Shown one piece after another: positions 34,778 to 42,983 of a stretch of 64,000 bases of DNA (position 1 is the first letter of the stretch; every line of letters starts with the position of its first letter). The position numbers and the translations under genes are program-made. This stretch comes from Bacteroidota bacterium (GTDB taxonomy: Bacteria; Bacteroidota; Bacteroidia; Bacteroidales; DTGW01): contig JAKPQD010000132.1 of assembly GCA_029572965.1 (NCBI GenBank), positions 1-64,000 on the forward strand, given 5' to 3'. The notes beneath the pieces were generated by a model. It saw nothing but the letters and a program-made list of their open reading frames with translations, had not been told where the DNA came from and searched no databases.

Positions 34778-36889
34778 ATGATAAAACATCTGACATTACT
34801 AATTTTTATTTTGATAGGGCTTAAAACTTCCGGACAATATAAATTGGTCTGGGAAGATAACTTTGATGGCACAACTTTAGATTCCTCAAAATGGGGATAT
34901 GTAGATGAGATTGGAGTTTGGAATACCGGTGCCAATAATGAATTGCAGCGTTATAGAAAGGAAAATGTAACAGTAGGAAGTGACGGGGCAGGGAATAATA
35001 GCCTTATCATTACTGCTAAAAAAGAAAGCTATGATGGGTATCAGTTTACATCGGGACGTGTAGATACCAGGGCTAAGTTTTCTTTCAAATACGGTAAATT
35101 GGTAGCCCGTATTAAAGTGCCTGACCTCGCTAATGGCCTTTGGCCTGCATTTTGGACATTGGGTGTTACACCTGATACTTGGCCAGCTTGCGGTGAAATT
35201 GATATTTTAGAGATGGGACATGCTCAAGGTATTGCCAGCAATACCCAAAACAAATACCTTACCGGGGCGCTTCATTGGGAAAGCGGAGGCAATCAGGCTG
35301 ACTATGCCAAAGCCTATACTGCAGGCAAGAACCTCAATGAAGATTATCATTTATATACTTTAGAATGGACACCTATGTATATAAAGATGTATTTAGATTC
35401 TATCGCTACACCTTATTATACTATGAATATACCATCTGCTGACGGCGAAGAATTTACTGATTATCTGCATTATGTTATTTTCAACCTTGCCGTAGGGGGA
35501 CAATTGCCGGGTATAACAAATGCTACAGGTATTACAGCATCTCTTCCAGCCTCAATGTATGTTGACTGGGTAAAGTTTTATCAAAAAGAAGGTGAAGGAG
35601 CTGTAAATATCAATGATGAAGCTATTTGGAACAATTTTGGGGTATTTGACGAGACAGGGTCTTATTTTTATAAAGCAGATATAGGTTTTGATGCTAAAAT
35701 TGTAGTAAACAGTACTTTTGGTAAGCCTTCAAATTATGCAGTTTTTGAAGGAGATACAGCATTAGCTTATTTGCTTGGCAGTAATGATTCTTTATCAGTT
35801 TCTGTTAATTCTTTGATAAAGAGGAATTTAATTTTGTTCAATGAGGGAAGTATTTGTTTTTATTTAAAAACAAACAATTCACAACCATTAACTATTGCAG
35901 TAAATGATTTTGACGGGGGAAGTTCTTTTTATACATTATCTGGCTTTGAAGCCGACAATACTTACCATAAAGTGGCAGTGCCTGTGAAAGGCCTTAAAGG
36001 AAATGTAAACCTTAGTAAAATAAAAAGCTTGTTCGCCCTTTCTGCTAAATATCCAGGTGCTGCTGAGATATCCATAGACAAGGTTTTTTGGTCAACCTCA
36101 GTTCCATCTGCAGGCAATTATCTGGGTTTATATACCGAAAATCCCAATATTTCAGAAAAACTGGAAGTAAACAACTCAAGCATTTTTCTTTATATATGGG
36201 ACAATACATTGAAAGTACTTACTACTAATGCCTATGAAGGAAAGAATGTGATGTCTTTTGCTTCTGTTGCTGGAAAAACCTGGTATGGAACAGGTTTGTA
36301 CGCCAATCCGGCAGTAGATTTAAGTGCATACAAGAACGGATCTTTGCATTTTGCTTTAAAAACTACTGATACAAAAGAATTTTATATAGGTATTGAAGGG
36401 GCGAACAGAACCAAAAAAACTATAATTTTCAATGAACCTAATGACCCATACGGATTTGTTCGTGACGGGCAGTGGCATCAGATTGCAATTCCTATGAGCG
36501 AATTTTCAAGCGTTGACCTTACCGCTTGCGGCAACTTTTTTATCATGGGCGGTGCACCTTCTATTACAGATATTGCTGTTGATGATGTTTATCTTTCAGT
36601 AGATGCCTCAAGTATTGAGAATCCTGCAATTAATACATCAGTCAAAAATGCTCAAAGTCAAATGAATGATATAACGGTAAGCCCCAATCCTTTTCATGAT
36701 GTGGTAAACATAAAAACTACACGTCCGATAGACATAATAGACCTTTACACTTATGATGGAAAGATTGCTAAATCTTTAAAAAGCAATGGCAACGATGTAA
36801 ACATTAACCTTTCAGAGTTGCAGCCTGGCTTATATTTTTTGGTGGTCAATAAGCAACGCCAATCAACAAGAAAACTAACTAAATATTGA
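34778..36889 (+). CDS. GH16 beta-glucanase with C-terminal type IX secretion sorting domain
   Basis: This secreted glycoside hydrolase has 703 aa from the chosen ATG. A signal peptide (1-19) precedes a GH16 domain (about 22-268). The catalytic motif EIDILE (Glu140, Asp142, Glu145) and WPAFWTLG place it near laminarinases/endo-beta-1,3-glucanases, though lichenase-like specificity is possible. Two related beta-rich segments follow (about 275-445 and 455-610), each ending in an IxxxxVDDV/ISIDKVFW-type strand; these are probably carbohydrate-binding modules. The last 70 residues (SPNPFHDVVNI, LQPGLYFLVV, R.LTKY) form a T9SS type A sorting domain. It heads a locus with SusC and SusD genes, so it likely cuts the glycan that they import. 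Confidence 0.88.
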   Translation: MIKHLTLLIFILIGLKTSGQYKLVWEDNFDGTTLDSSKWGYVDEIGVWNTGANNELQRYRKENVTVGSDGAGNNSLIITAKKESYDGYQFTSGRVDTRAKFSFKYGKLVARIKVPDLANGLWPAFWTLGVTPDTWPACGEIDILEMGHAQGIASNTQNKYLTGALHWESGGNQADYAKAYTAGKNLNEDYHLYTLEWTPMYIKMYLDSIATPYYTMNIPSADGEEFTDYLHYVIFNLAVGGQLPGITNATGITASLPASMYVDWVKFYQKEGEGAVNINDEAIWNNFGVFDETGSYFYKADIGFDAKIVVNSTFGKPSNYAVFEGDTALAYLLGSNDSLSVSVNSLIKRNLILFNEGSICFYLKTNNSQPLTIAVNDFDGGSSFYTLSGFEADNTYHKVAVPVKGLKGNVNLSKIKSLFALSAKYPGAAEISIDKVFWSTSVPSAGNYLGLYTENPNISEKLEVNNSSIFLYIWDNTLKVLTTNAYEGKNVMSFASVAGKTWYGTGLYANPAVDLSAYKNGSLHFALKTTDTKEFYIGIEGANRTKKTIIFNEPNDPYGFVRDGQWHQIAIPMSEFSSVDLTACGNFFIMGGAPSITDIAVDDVYLSVDASSIENPAINTSVKNAQSQMNDITVSPNPFHDVVNIKTTRPIDIIDLYTYDGKIAKSLKSNGNDVNINLSELQPGLYFLVVNKQRQSTRKLTKY

Positions 36890-36940
36890 AAAATAACTAT
36901 TTATAACTAATTAACTATTAACTAAATTCAAAACAAGCTT

Positions 36941-39900
36941 ATGGTAAAAAAAATGCTTCTTTTGGTTACATTTCTGGCAGGCCTTGTCCAGCTGTATGCA
37001 CAGGACAGGACTATAACCGGAAAGATTGTTGACGAGGCAGGGAATATTCTTCCCGGTGCAACCGTAACATTAAAAGGTACTACTAAAGTCACTGTTACTG
37101 ATCTTAACGGTGTATATTCTCTTTCAGCTCCTCAAGAGGGGGGCACTCTTGTAGTTTCGTATGTTGGCTATACTTCTCAGGAAGTGCAAATTGGCGAGTC
37201 AAATACTGTGGATATCAACTTACAACCCGATATTCAGGCATTAAATGAAGTAGTGGTGGTTGGATACGGTGTTCAAAAGAAAAGTCTGGTAACGGGTTCT
37301 ATTGCAAAAGTTAAAGCAGAAGACCTGGCAAATCAGCCAGCATTGCGTGTTGAACAAGCTTTGCAAGGTAAAACATCCGGTGTTATTTTCAACCAGACGT
37401 CCGGTAACCCCGGAGCACAGGTCACTGTTCGTATCCGTGGTGTATCATCCAATGGTAAATCTGAACCATTGTTCATTATCGACGGAATGAAAACCTCGAA
37501 ATTTGTCATGAACGAAATTGACCCTGCTGACATTGAATCTGTTGAAGTACTTAAAGATGCTGCTTCTGCTGCTATTTATGGTTCAGAAGGAGCCAACGGG
37601 GTTATTATCATTACTACCAAATCAGGTGCGGGCAATAAGGAAAAAGTTACGGTTACCTATGATGGTTATTATGGCTGGCAGGTTGCAGACCCTGTAGCAG
37701 TAATGAGCGCTGCCCAATACAAAGATTATTTTAGGGAAGCTTATGCTTATGACAAAAGTATTGAAGCAAGCAATTCGATAAAAAGTTTCGCACTACCTGC
37801 TTTTGTTGAGAAGGTTAGTTACTGGACAGATGCAGCAGACAGCTTGATATTTAAATACAATACTCCGGCTTATCAGTATGAAAGGGTAAGGTCTATAGCT
37901 GAGCCAGCTTTACAGAAAGCTTTGACCAACCAGCAAACCTTATTGTCTAATGGTTCAATCACTCAAAAACAATATGATAATAATGTCAAAGCCATTAATA
38001 ATAAACTTGAAGCTCTTGCTAATTTGAGGCCTTTGACTTTTGAACAATATAAGGCAAATTTGTTCAATAAGAAATTAAATTCTCCAACCGATAAGGCTTA
38101 TGCCAATATTAGGGACAATGTGGACACCACTTCTAATGGCACCAATTGGATGGATGAAATTTTCCAGGTAGCCCCGATGCAAAAACACCATATTTCGGTA
38201 CAAGCAAGCTCTGAGAAAGCAAATCTGTACTTGTCTGCTTCTTATTTTACGCAGGATGGCGTTGTGGGAGGAGCAAAAAATAACTTTACCAGGTATAACT
38301 TCCGCTTAAATGGTGACGTTCAGGCTACCAAATGGATGAAACTCGGGTCAAATGTAACAGTAGCACAGTCAAAATCCAGAAACCTCCCGTTAAATGACCT
38401 TTATGGAGGTATTATCAGTGCTGCAATGTCTCATGACCCTACTATTGTCCCATATTGGAACGATACTTCTGAAGTTTTTGCCTATTATCGTTCTGTTGGA
38501 AGAAATTACACTACAGAGGCAGCCCGCGAAGATTTGTTAAATAACCGTTTGTTGAAAACTGAAGACGGAAGGTACTACAGTAATACTACCATGCCTGTCA
38601 ATGAAAGGGTAAACCCTTTGGCTATTATGCAGTTGTCTCAAAATGATGTAGCTACTACCGAGAGGGTTATTGGTAATGCATATTCAGAAATCAAGCCATT
38701 TAAATTTTTAACCTATAGGCTTAGTTTTAGTGGTGAACTTACTTATGTAACCAATGACAACTGGGGGCCCGCATACAAACTTAACGATACCAGACAAAGA
38801 GATTACAGCTATGTGTATAAACAAATAGCCAGGTATTATAATTCACAAATTGATAACACCCTTTCTTTTGTTAAATCATTTGGCGATCACAATGTGTCGG
38901 CAACTGTTGGACAGTCTGCTGAGCAATACATAGGATATAGCGTAAATGGTACCCGTATCAACCTTCAGGAGTTGAATGAAAGCTGGAACTATCTGGATGC
39001 TGTGCAAAGACCAGATACTCTTTCAAAACTCAGAGATGACAACGGAGGTTTCAAAGATAAAAACACAAAGATGGCTTATTTTGGCAGGGTGAATTACGAT
39101 TTTCGCGAAAAATATATGTTTGGTGCTACTATTCGCCGCGATGGTTCTTCTTTGTTTAGTGATAAAAAACGTTGGGGAGTATTCCCTTCATTTTCTTTAG
39201 GTTGGAATGTTCACAAAGAAAGCTTTTTCAATGTGCCATTTGTTTCTTTAATGAAGGTTAGAGGGAGCTGGGGCCGAAATGGCAGCACTCAAAATGTTGA
39301 TGCTTATATGTGGATATCTACCAAAACAGCCCAATCGTTAGGAGGTGCTAAAACGATTGTAACAGGTGTTACCAAAAATGAAGATTTGAAATGGGAAACT
39401 TCTGAACAAACCGATATCGGAGTAGATTTTGGGTTCCTTAAAAATAAGTTGACCTTAACAATTGACTGGTACAATAAAAAGACCATTGATTTATTGGCAA
39501 AACCAATTCTTCCTGCCTGGATGGCTTCTTCTTCCGGAGATGTTGCTTATTATAACGTAGGCGAAGTTTCTAACAAAGGGTTAGAATTTGATTTGGGCTA
39601 TTCTGACAATATTGCTGATTTTAAATACGATGCAAAACTTACTGCTACCTATTTAAAAAACGAAGTTACCGATTTTAATGCACAAAGGCTTACAGGTTAT
39701 GGGGCACACGGGGCTCCTTTTGAGGCTACTGCTTTTGAAGAAGGTCAGCCAGTATGGTATTTTAGAGGTTATAAAGCCGAGGGTATTTTCCAAAGCTGGG
39801 AAGAAATAAGGAATTATACTTATACCGATCCTAATACTGGTGTAGTTACATTGATTCAGCCTGATGCAGTGCCTGGAGATGTTAAAATTAAAGATGTAGG

Positions 39901-40504
39901 AGGTACCGTTGACCCTAAAACCGGAAAGGCAAGTATTCCTGATGGAAAAATTGACGGTAATGATTATACTTACGTCGGAAAACCTATGCCTTCATGGACA
40001 TTTGGTTTGAACCTCAATGGCGAATATAAAGGATTTGACCTGAGCATGTTCTGGTATGCCGAAGTGGACAAAGAAATATATAACAACACCCTTCGTGGCG
40101 ACTTCCTTCACCTGAACAGGGCTGAAACATTCTACACCAACAGATGGACTGAAGGCAGCGGTACAAATGACTGGATGCGTGCCAGATATACTGATAACAC
40201 TACAGGTTCAACCCAAATTGGTTTTAACAGCTTGTTCTTTGAAGACGGTAGCTTCCTGAGATTGAAAAATATCCAACTTGGATATACTTTGCCTGTTTCG
40301 TTGACCCAAAAAGTTCAGATATCAAAATTGCGTTTTTATGTTAGTGCTTCTAATTTGTTGACTTTTACCAACTATACCGGTTCAGATCCTGAAATTGGTT
40401 ATACTGGTGATAACAATTCTAAGAACCACAACAGTTTTGGTGTTGACAGGGGTATGTACCCATCTGCAAAACAGTATATTATTGGTGTTAATATTACTTT
40501 CTAA
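36941..40504 (+). CDS. SusC/RagA family TonB-linked outer-membrane protein
   Basis: The 1187 aa outer-membrane transporter imports oligosaccharides together with its SusD lid. It has a signal peptide (1-20), a CarboxypepD_reg-like domain (22-105: NILPGATVTLKGT, DGVYSL-like LNGVYSLSAP), the TonB-box region NEVVVVGYG, a plug domain with ALQGKTSGV and DIESVEVLKDAASAAIYG, and a barrel ending in YIIGVNITF. The length is at the upper end for the family. SusD follows after 6 nt. The GH16 gene lies 51 nt upstream. Confidence 0.95.
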   Translation: MVKKMLLLVTFLAGLVQLYAQDRTITGKIVDEAGNILPGATVTLKGTTKVTVTDLNGVYSLSAPQEGGTLVVSYVGYTSQEVQIGESNTVDINLQPDIQALNEVVVVGYGVQKKSLVTGSIAKVKAEDLANQPALRVEQALQGKTSGVIFNQTSGNPGAQVTVRIRGVSSNGKSEPLFIIDGMKTSKFVMNEIDPADIESVEVLKDAASAAIYGSEGANGVIIITTKSGAGNKEKVTVTYDGYYGWQVADPVAVMSAAQYKDYFREAYAYDKSIEASNSIKSFALPAFVEKVSYWTDAADSLIFKYNTPAYQYERVRSIAEPALQKALTNQQTLLSNGSITQKQYDNNVKAINNKLEALANLRPLTFEQYKANLFNKKLNSPTDKAYANIRDNVDTTSNGTNWMDEIFQVAPMQKHHISVQASSEKANLYLSASYFTQDGVVGGAKNNFTRYNFRLNGDVQATKWMKLGSNVTVAQSKSRNLPLNDLYGGIISAAMSHDPTIVPYWNDTSEVFAYYRSVGRNYTTEAAREDLLNNRLLKTEDGRYYSNTTMPVNERVNPLAIMQLSQNDVATTERVIGNAYSEIKPFKFLTYRLSFSGELTYVTNDNWGPAYKLNDTRQRDYSYVYKQIARYYNSQIDNTLSFVKSFGDHNVSATVGQSAEQYIGYSVNGTRINLQELNESWNYLDAVQRPDTLSKLRDDNGGFKDKNTKMAYFGRVNYDFREKYMFGATIRRDGSSLFSDKKRWGVFPSFSLGWNVHKESFFNVPFVSLMKVRGSWGRNGSTQNVDAYMWISTKTAQSLGGAKTIVTGVTKNEDLKWETSEQTDIGVDFGFLKNKLTLTIDWYNKKTIDLLAKPILPAWMASSSGDVAYYNVGEVSNKGLEFDLGYSDNIADFKYDAKLTATYLKNEVTDFNAQRLTGYGAHGAPFEATAFEEGQPVWYFRGYKAEGIFQSWEEIRNYTYTDPNTGVVTLIQPDAVPGDVKIKDVGGTVDPKTGKASIPDGKIDGNDYTYVGKPMPSWTFGLNLNGEYKGFDLSMFWYAEVDKEIYNNTLRGDFLHLNRAETFYTNRWTEGSGTNDWMRARYTDNTTGSTQIGFNSLFFEDGSFLRLKNIQLGYTLPVSLTQKVQISKLRFYVSASNLLTFTNYTGSDPEIGYTGDNNSKNHNSFGVDRGMYPSAKQYIIGVNITF

Positions 40505-40510
40505 AATTTA

Positions 40511-42085
40511 ATGAATATGAAAATGAAAACGATATATAATACTTTTCTGATTTTGTTTTCGTGCATGGCTATATTTAGCTCATGTTCTGAAGATAGGTTA
40601 GATGTTGAACCTTTTGGAAAATATGCCCAGGACCCTGATCCAAACAGGCCTTTGGATTTGAACATGATTGATGGTGAAGCCAGGGGCTTGTATTCACAAG
40701 TATCATGGTGCTACAACACCCAATGGGGTTATTCTACTTATGTTACTTTTAACAGTGCTTCAGATGATGCTGTTTCTGGTGGCGCTGCTGCCGGTGACCG
40801 TCCTGAATATGAAGCTGCTGAAAAGTTTACCCTTGACCCTAATAATTTAGGCGTAATCAATCTCTGGAAAAGATTTTATTCCGGTATTGGTAGTTGCAAT
40901 AAGCTTTTAGACAATTATCCCGACAAAGATATTGACACGTTAAAAAGGGCTAAAGCAGAAGCTAAATTTCTCAGGGCTTATTATTATTTCAATTTAGTCA
41001 ATATTTTTGGGCCGGTCCCAATGCCATTAAAGTCAACCGATTTGGCAGAAATGCCTAATACCCCTATAGCTGAGATATATGCTCAAATTGAAAAAGACCT
41101 CAATGATGCCATAGCTTCCAATGGCCTTCCAAAAAGTAAAAAACAATTATCAAGTGTTGATTTGGCTATTACTCGTGCAACAGAATATACTGTCCGCGCA
41201 TTCCTGGGCAAAGTTTATGTTTACCATTCAACCATGTTGAACGAAAACAAATGGCAGGATGCTAAAGCACAACTTGAAGCTGTGAAAAACTCCGGCGAAT
41301 ATTCTTTAGTTACTAATTTCAGAAGCCTTTGGTCAAGCAAAAACGAGATGAAAGACGGAAACCCTGAAAGCATCTTCGAAGCTTCATATACCGATATATA
41401 TGGCGAAAACTGGGGAGGTGTAGCTACCGGAAACCTTGACATGCAGTTAATGGGTATCAGAGATTTGCAAGGTTATCCCGGTTTAGACGGTGGATGGGGC
41501 TTCTGTAAGCCTACTCAGAAACTTGTTGATGCTTTTATTGCCGAGAGTGATTCTATCAGGTTAGATGCCACTGTTGTGGCCGCTTCATGGCCAGCTTCAA
41601 TAGCGCAATGGGAAGCTGATAAAAAATTATTACCATCATTAAATTCAAAGGGTGCTAAATATAGCGAGCCTTATGACCCAACTGGCTACTGGAATGGCAA
41701 ATACCGCCAGGACGAACATCCTCTGAACGCCGATATGTATGCTCAAAATGAGCTTATATACAGGTTTTCTGATGTATTACTTCTTTTAGCCGAAACTGAA
41801 TATCATTTGGGCAACGAGGCTGCAGCTTTAGGATATGTTAACCAGATAAGGGACAGGGTACATTTGGCCCCCAAAAGTTCAACAGGTATGCAGCTCTTAA
41901 ATGATATTAGAAAGGAAAGACAATTAGAACTTGCAATGGAAACCCAAAGATATTGGGACTTAATCCGTTGGGGATTGGCAGCTCAGGAAATTCCTAATTT
42001 TAAAACTTCAACAAAAGGTTTGTGGCCAATACCCCAAGAACAGTTAAATGTTGACCCTCTTTTGAAACAAAACGAAGGTTATTAA
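40511..42085 (+). CDS. SusD/RagB family glycan-binding lipoprotein
   Basis: The 524 aa surface lipoprotein has a lipobox with Cys25 (IFSSC) after a short hydrophobic signal. The SusD fold is visible in KAEAKFLRAYYYFNLVNIFGPVPM (the N-terminal TPR-like helices) and in ELIYRFSDVLLLLAETEYHLG. The C-terminal LNDIRKERQLELAMETQRYWDLIRWG is the family's best-conserved segment. It caps the SusC barrel and binds glycan. It is last in the locus, followed by a strong terminator. No SusE/SusF-like gene and no regulator adjoin the pair. Confidence 0.95.
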   Translation: MNMKMKTIYNTFLILFSCMAIFSSCSEDRLDVEPFGKYAQDPDPNRPLDLNMIDGEARGLYSQVSWCYNTQWGYSTYVTFNSASDDAVSGGAAAGDRPEYEAAEKFTLDPNNLGVINLWKRFYSGIGSCNKLLDNYPDKDIDTLKRAKAEAKFLRAYYYFNLVNIFGPVPMPLKSTDLAEMPNTPIAEIYAQIEKDLNDAIASNGLPKSKKQLSSVDLAITRATEYTVRAFLGKVYVYHSTMLNENKWQDAKAQLEAVKNSGEYSLVTNFRSLWSSKNEMKDGNPESIFEASYTDIYGENWGGVATGNLDMQLMGIRDLQGYPGLDGGWGFCKPTQKLVDAFIAESDSIRLDATVVAASWPASIAQWEADKKLLPSLNSKGAKYSEPYDPTGYWNGKYRQDEHPLNADMYAQNELIYRFSDVLLLLAETEYHLGNEAAALGYVNQIRDRVHLAPKSSTGMQLLNDIRKERQLELAMETQRYWDLIRWGLAAQEIPNFKTSTKGLWPIPQEQLNVDPLLKQNEGY

Positions 42086-42106
42086 TTATTTTCCACTCAT
42101 AAAATT

Positions 42107-42140
42107 AAAGAGGCTGCCAACACTGGCAGCCTCTTTTGGT
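42107..42140 (+). terminator. Terminator of the GH16-SusC-SusD locus
   Basis: A perfect 13-bp stem, AAAGAGGCTGCCA (42107-42119) with TGGCAGCCTCTTT (42124-42136), has a 4-nt loop and a following T residue. The A run on the left could also serve the convergent epimerase gene. Confidence 0.85.
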
Positions 42141-42195
42141 ATAAACCTTCCACGTTTTGAAAAACCTGGAAAGTCTTTTTATTGAATGACACCGT

Positions 42196-42597
42196 TTACT
42201 TACTACACAGCTCGGTCAACACACCAAAAGTTGATTTTGGGTGGAGAAAACCAATATTCAACCCTTCTGCACCTTTGCGGCCTTGTTTGTCAATGAGGGT
42301 AACGCCTTTTTGTTCAACAGCAGTCAATGCTTCATTTACATTATCTACGGCAAAAGCAATGTGGTGTATCCCTGCTCCTTTTTTCTCGATAAATTTACCA
42401 ATAGGTCCTTCAGGATCAGTTGATTCCAAAAGCTCAATTTTGGTTTGCCCTACCATGAAGAAAGCTGTTTTTACCTTCTGGTCTTTTACTTCTTCAACGG
42501 CGTAACATTCTAAACCCAGTACATCCTGGTAATACTTAATAGCTTCATCGAGGTTGCTTACTGCTATCCCGATATGCTCAATGTGCGATGGCTTCAT
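42196..42597 (-). CDS. mce: Methylmalonyl-CoA epimerase
   Basis: This 133 aa vicinal-oxygen-chelate enzyme interconverts (R)- and (S)-methylmalonyl-CoA in the succinate-propionate pathway. Metal ligands are visible: His8 in HIEHIGIAV, the Glu in TKIELLES, and His in GAGIHHIAFAVD. LNIGFLHPKSTFGVLTEL is the typical C-terminus with the last ligand Glu. The protein is complete. The mutase genes are not adjacent. The upstream spacer contains nested inverted repeats. Confidence 0.93.
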   Translation of the reverse strand: MKPSHIEHIGIAVSNLDEAIKYYQDVLGLECYAVEEVKDQKVKTAFFMVGQTKIELLESTDPEGPIGKFIEKKGAGIHHIAFAVDNVNEALTAVEQKGVTLIDKQGRKGAEGLNIGFLHPKSTFGVLTELCSK

Positions 42598-42719
42598 AAA
42601 TAAACTAAAAATTAAAAATTAAAAATCTTTGTTGCTCGCGGTAAAAGTACAAAATAAGAATTTTATTAAAAATTTATTTTGGATTGCTGTGGATAATTCT
42701 ACCAATAGCTTGTTTTTTA

Positions 42720-42773
42720 CCCAAATTAACCATTAGGTGGCAATATTTTGCCAAACTATATGATTAATTTGGG
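42720..42773. repeat. Nested inverted repeats in the mce/lipoprotein divergent spacer
   Basis: The outer arms CCCAAATTAA (42720-42729) and TTAATTTGGG (42764-42773) are perfect 10-bp inverted copies. The inner arms GGCAA and TTGCC (42739-42752) form a 5-bp stem with a 4-nt loop. TTAATTTGGG occurs again at 42871-42880. These could be operator sites or a structured RNA. The 386-nt spacer holds no gene. Confidence 0.6.
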
Positions 42774-42850
42774 TCGTTATAAACGGGACCAGCTGATTTA
42801 GAAAATATTTGATGTAATTTGTTAAATTGCTGAATTACAATTTTTTGATC

Positions 42851-42876
42851 AATTAAGTATTTTCTAATACTTAATT
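42851..42876. repeat. Perfect 11-bp inverted repeat before the lipoprotein operon
   Basis: AATTAAGTATT (42851-42861) and AATACTTAATT (42866-42876) form a perfect palindrome with a 4-nt centre, about 108 nt before the ATG at 42984. The right arm overlaps the third copy of TTAATTTGGG. It has no T run, so an operator is more likely than a terminator. Confidence 0.5.
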
Positions 42877-42983
42877 TGGGCTTAATGAGAGTTTGAAAAA
42901 AGTAAAGATAATATCATTAAAAAATGGTGCAAAATAGCTTATTTTGAAAGTTTTATTAAAAAACGTTGAGGAAGATTGAACAA

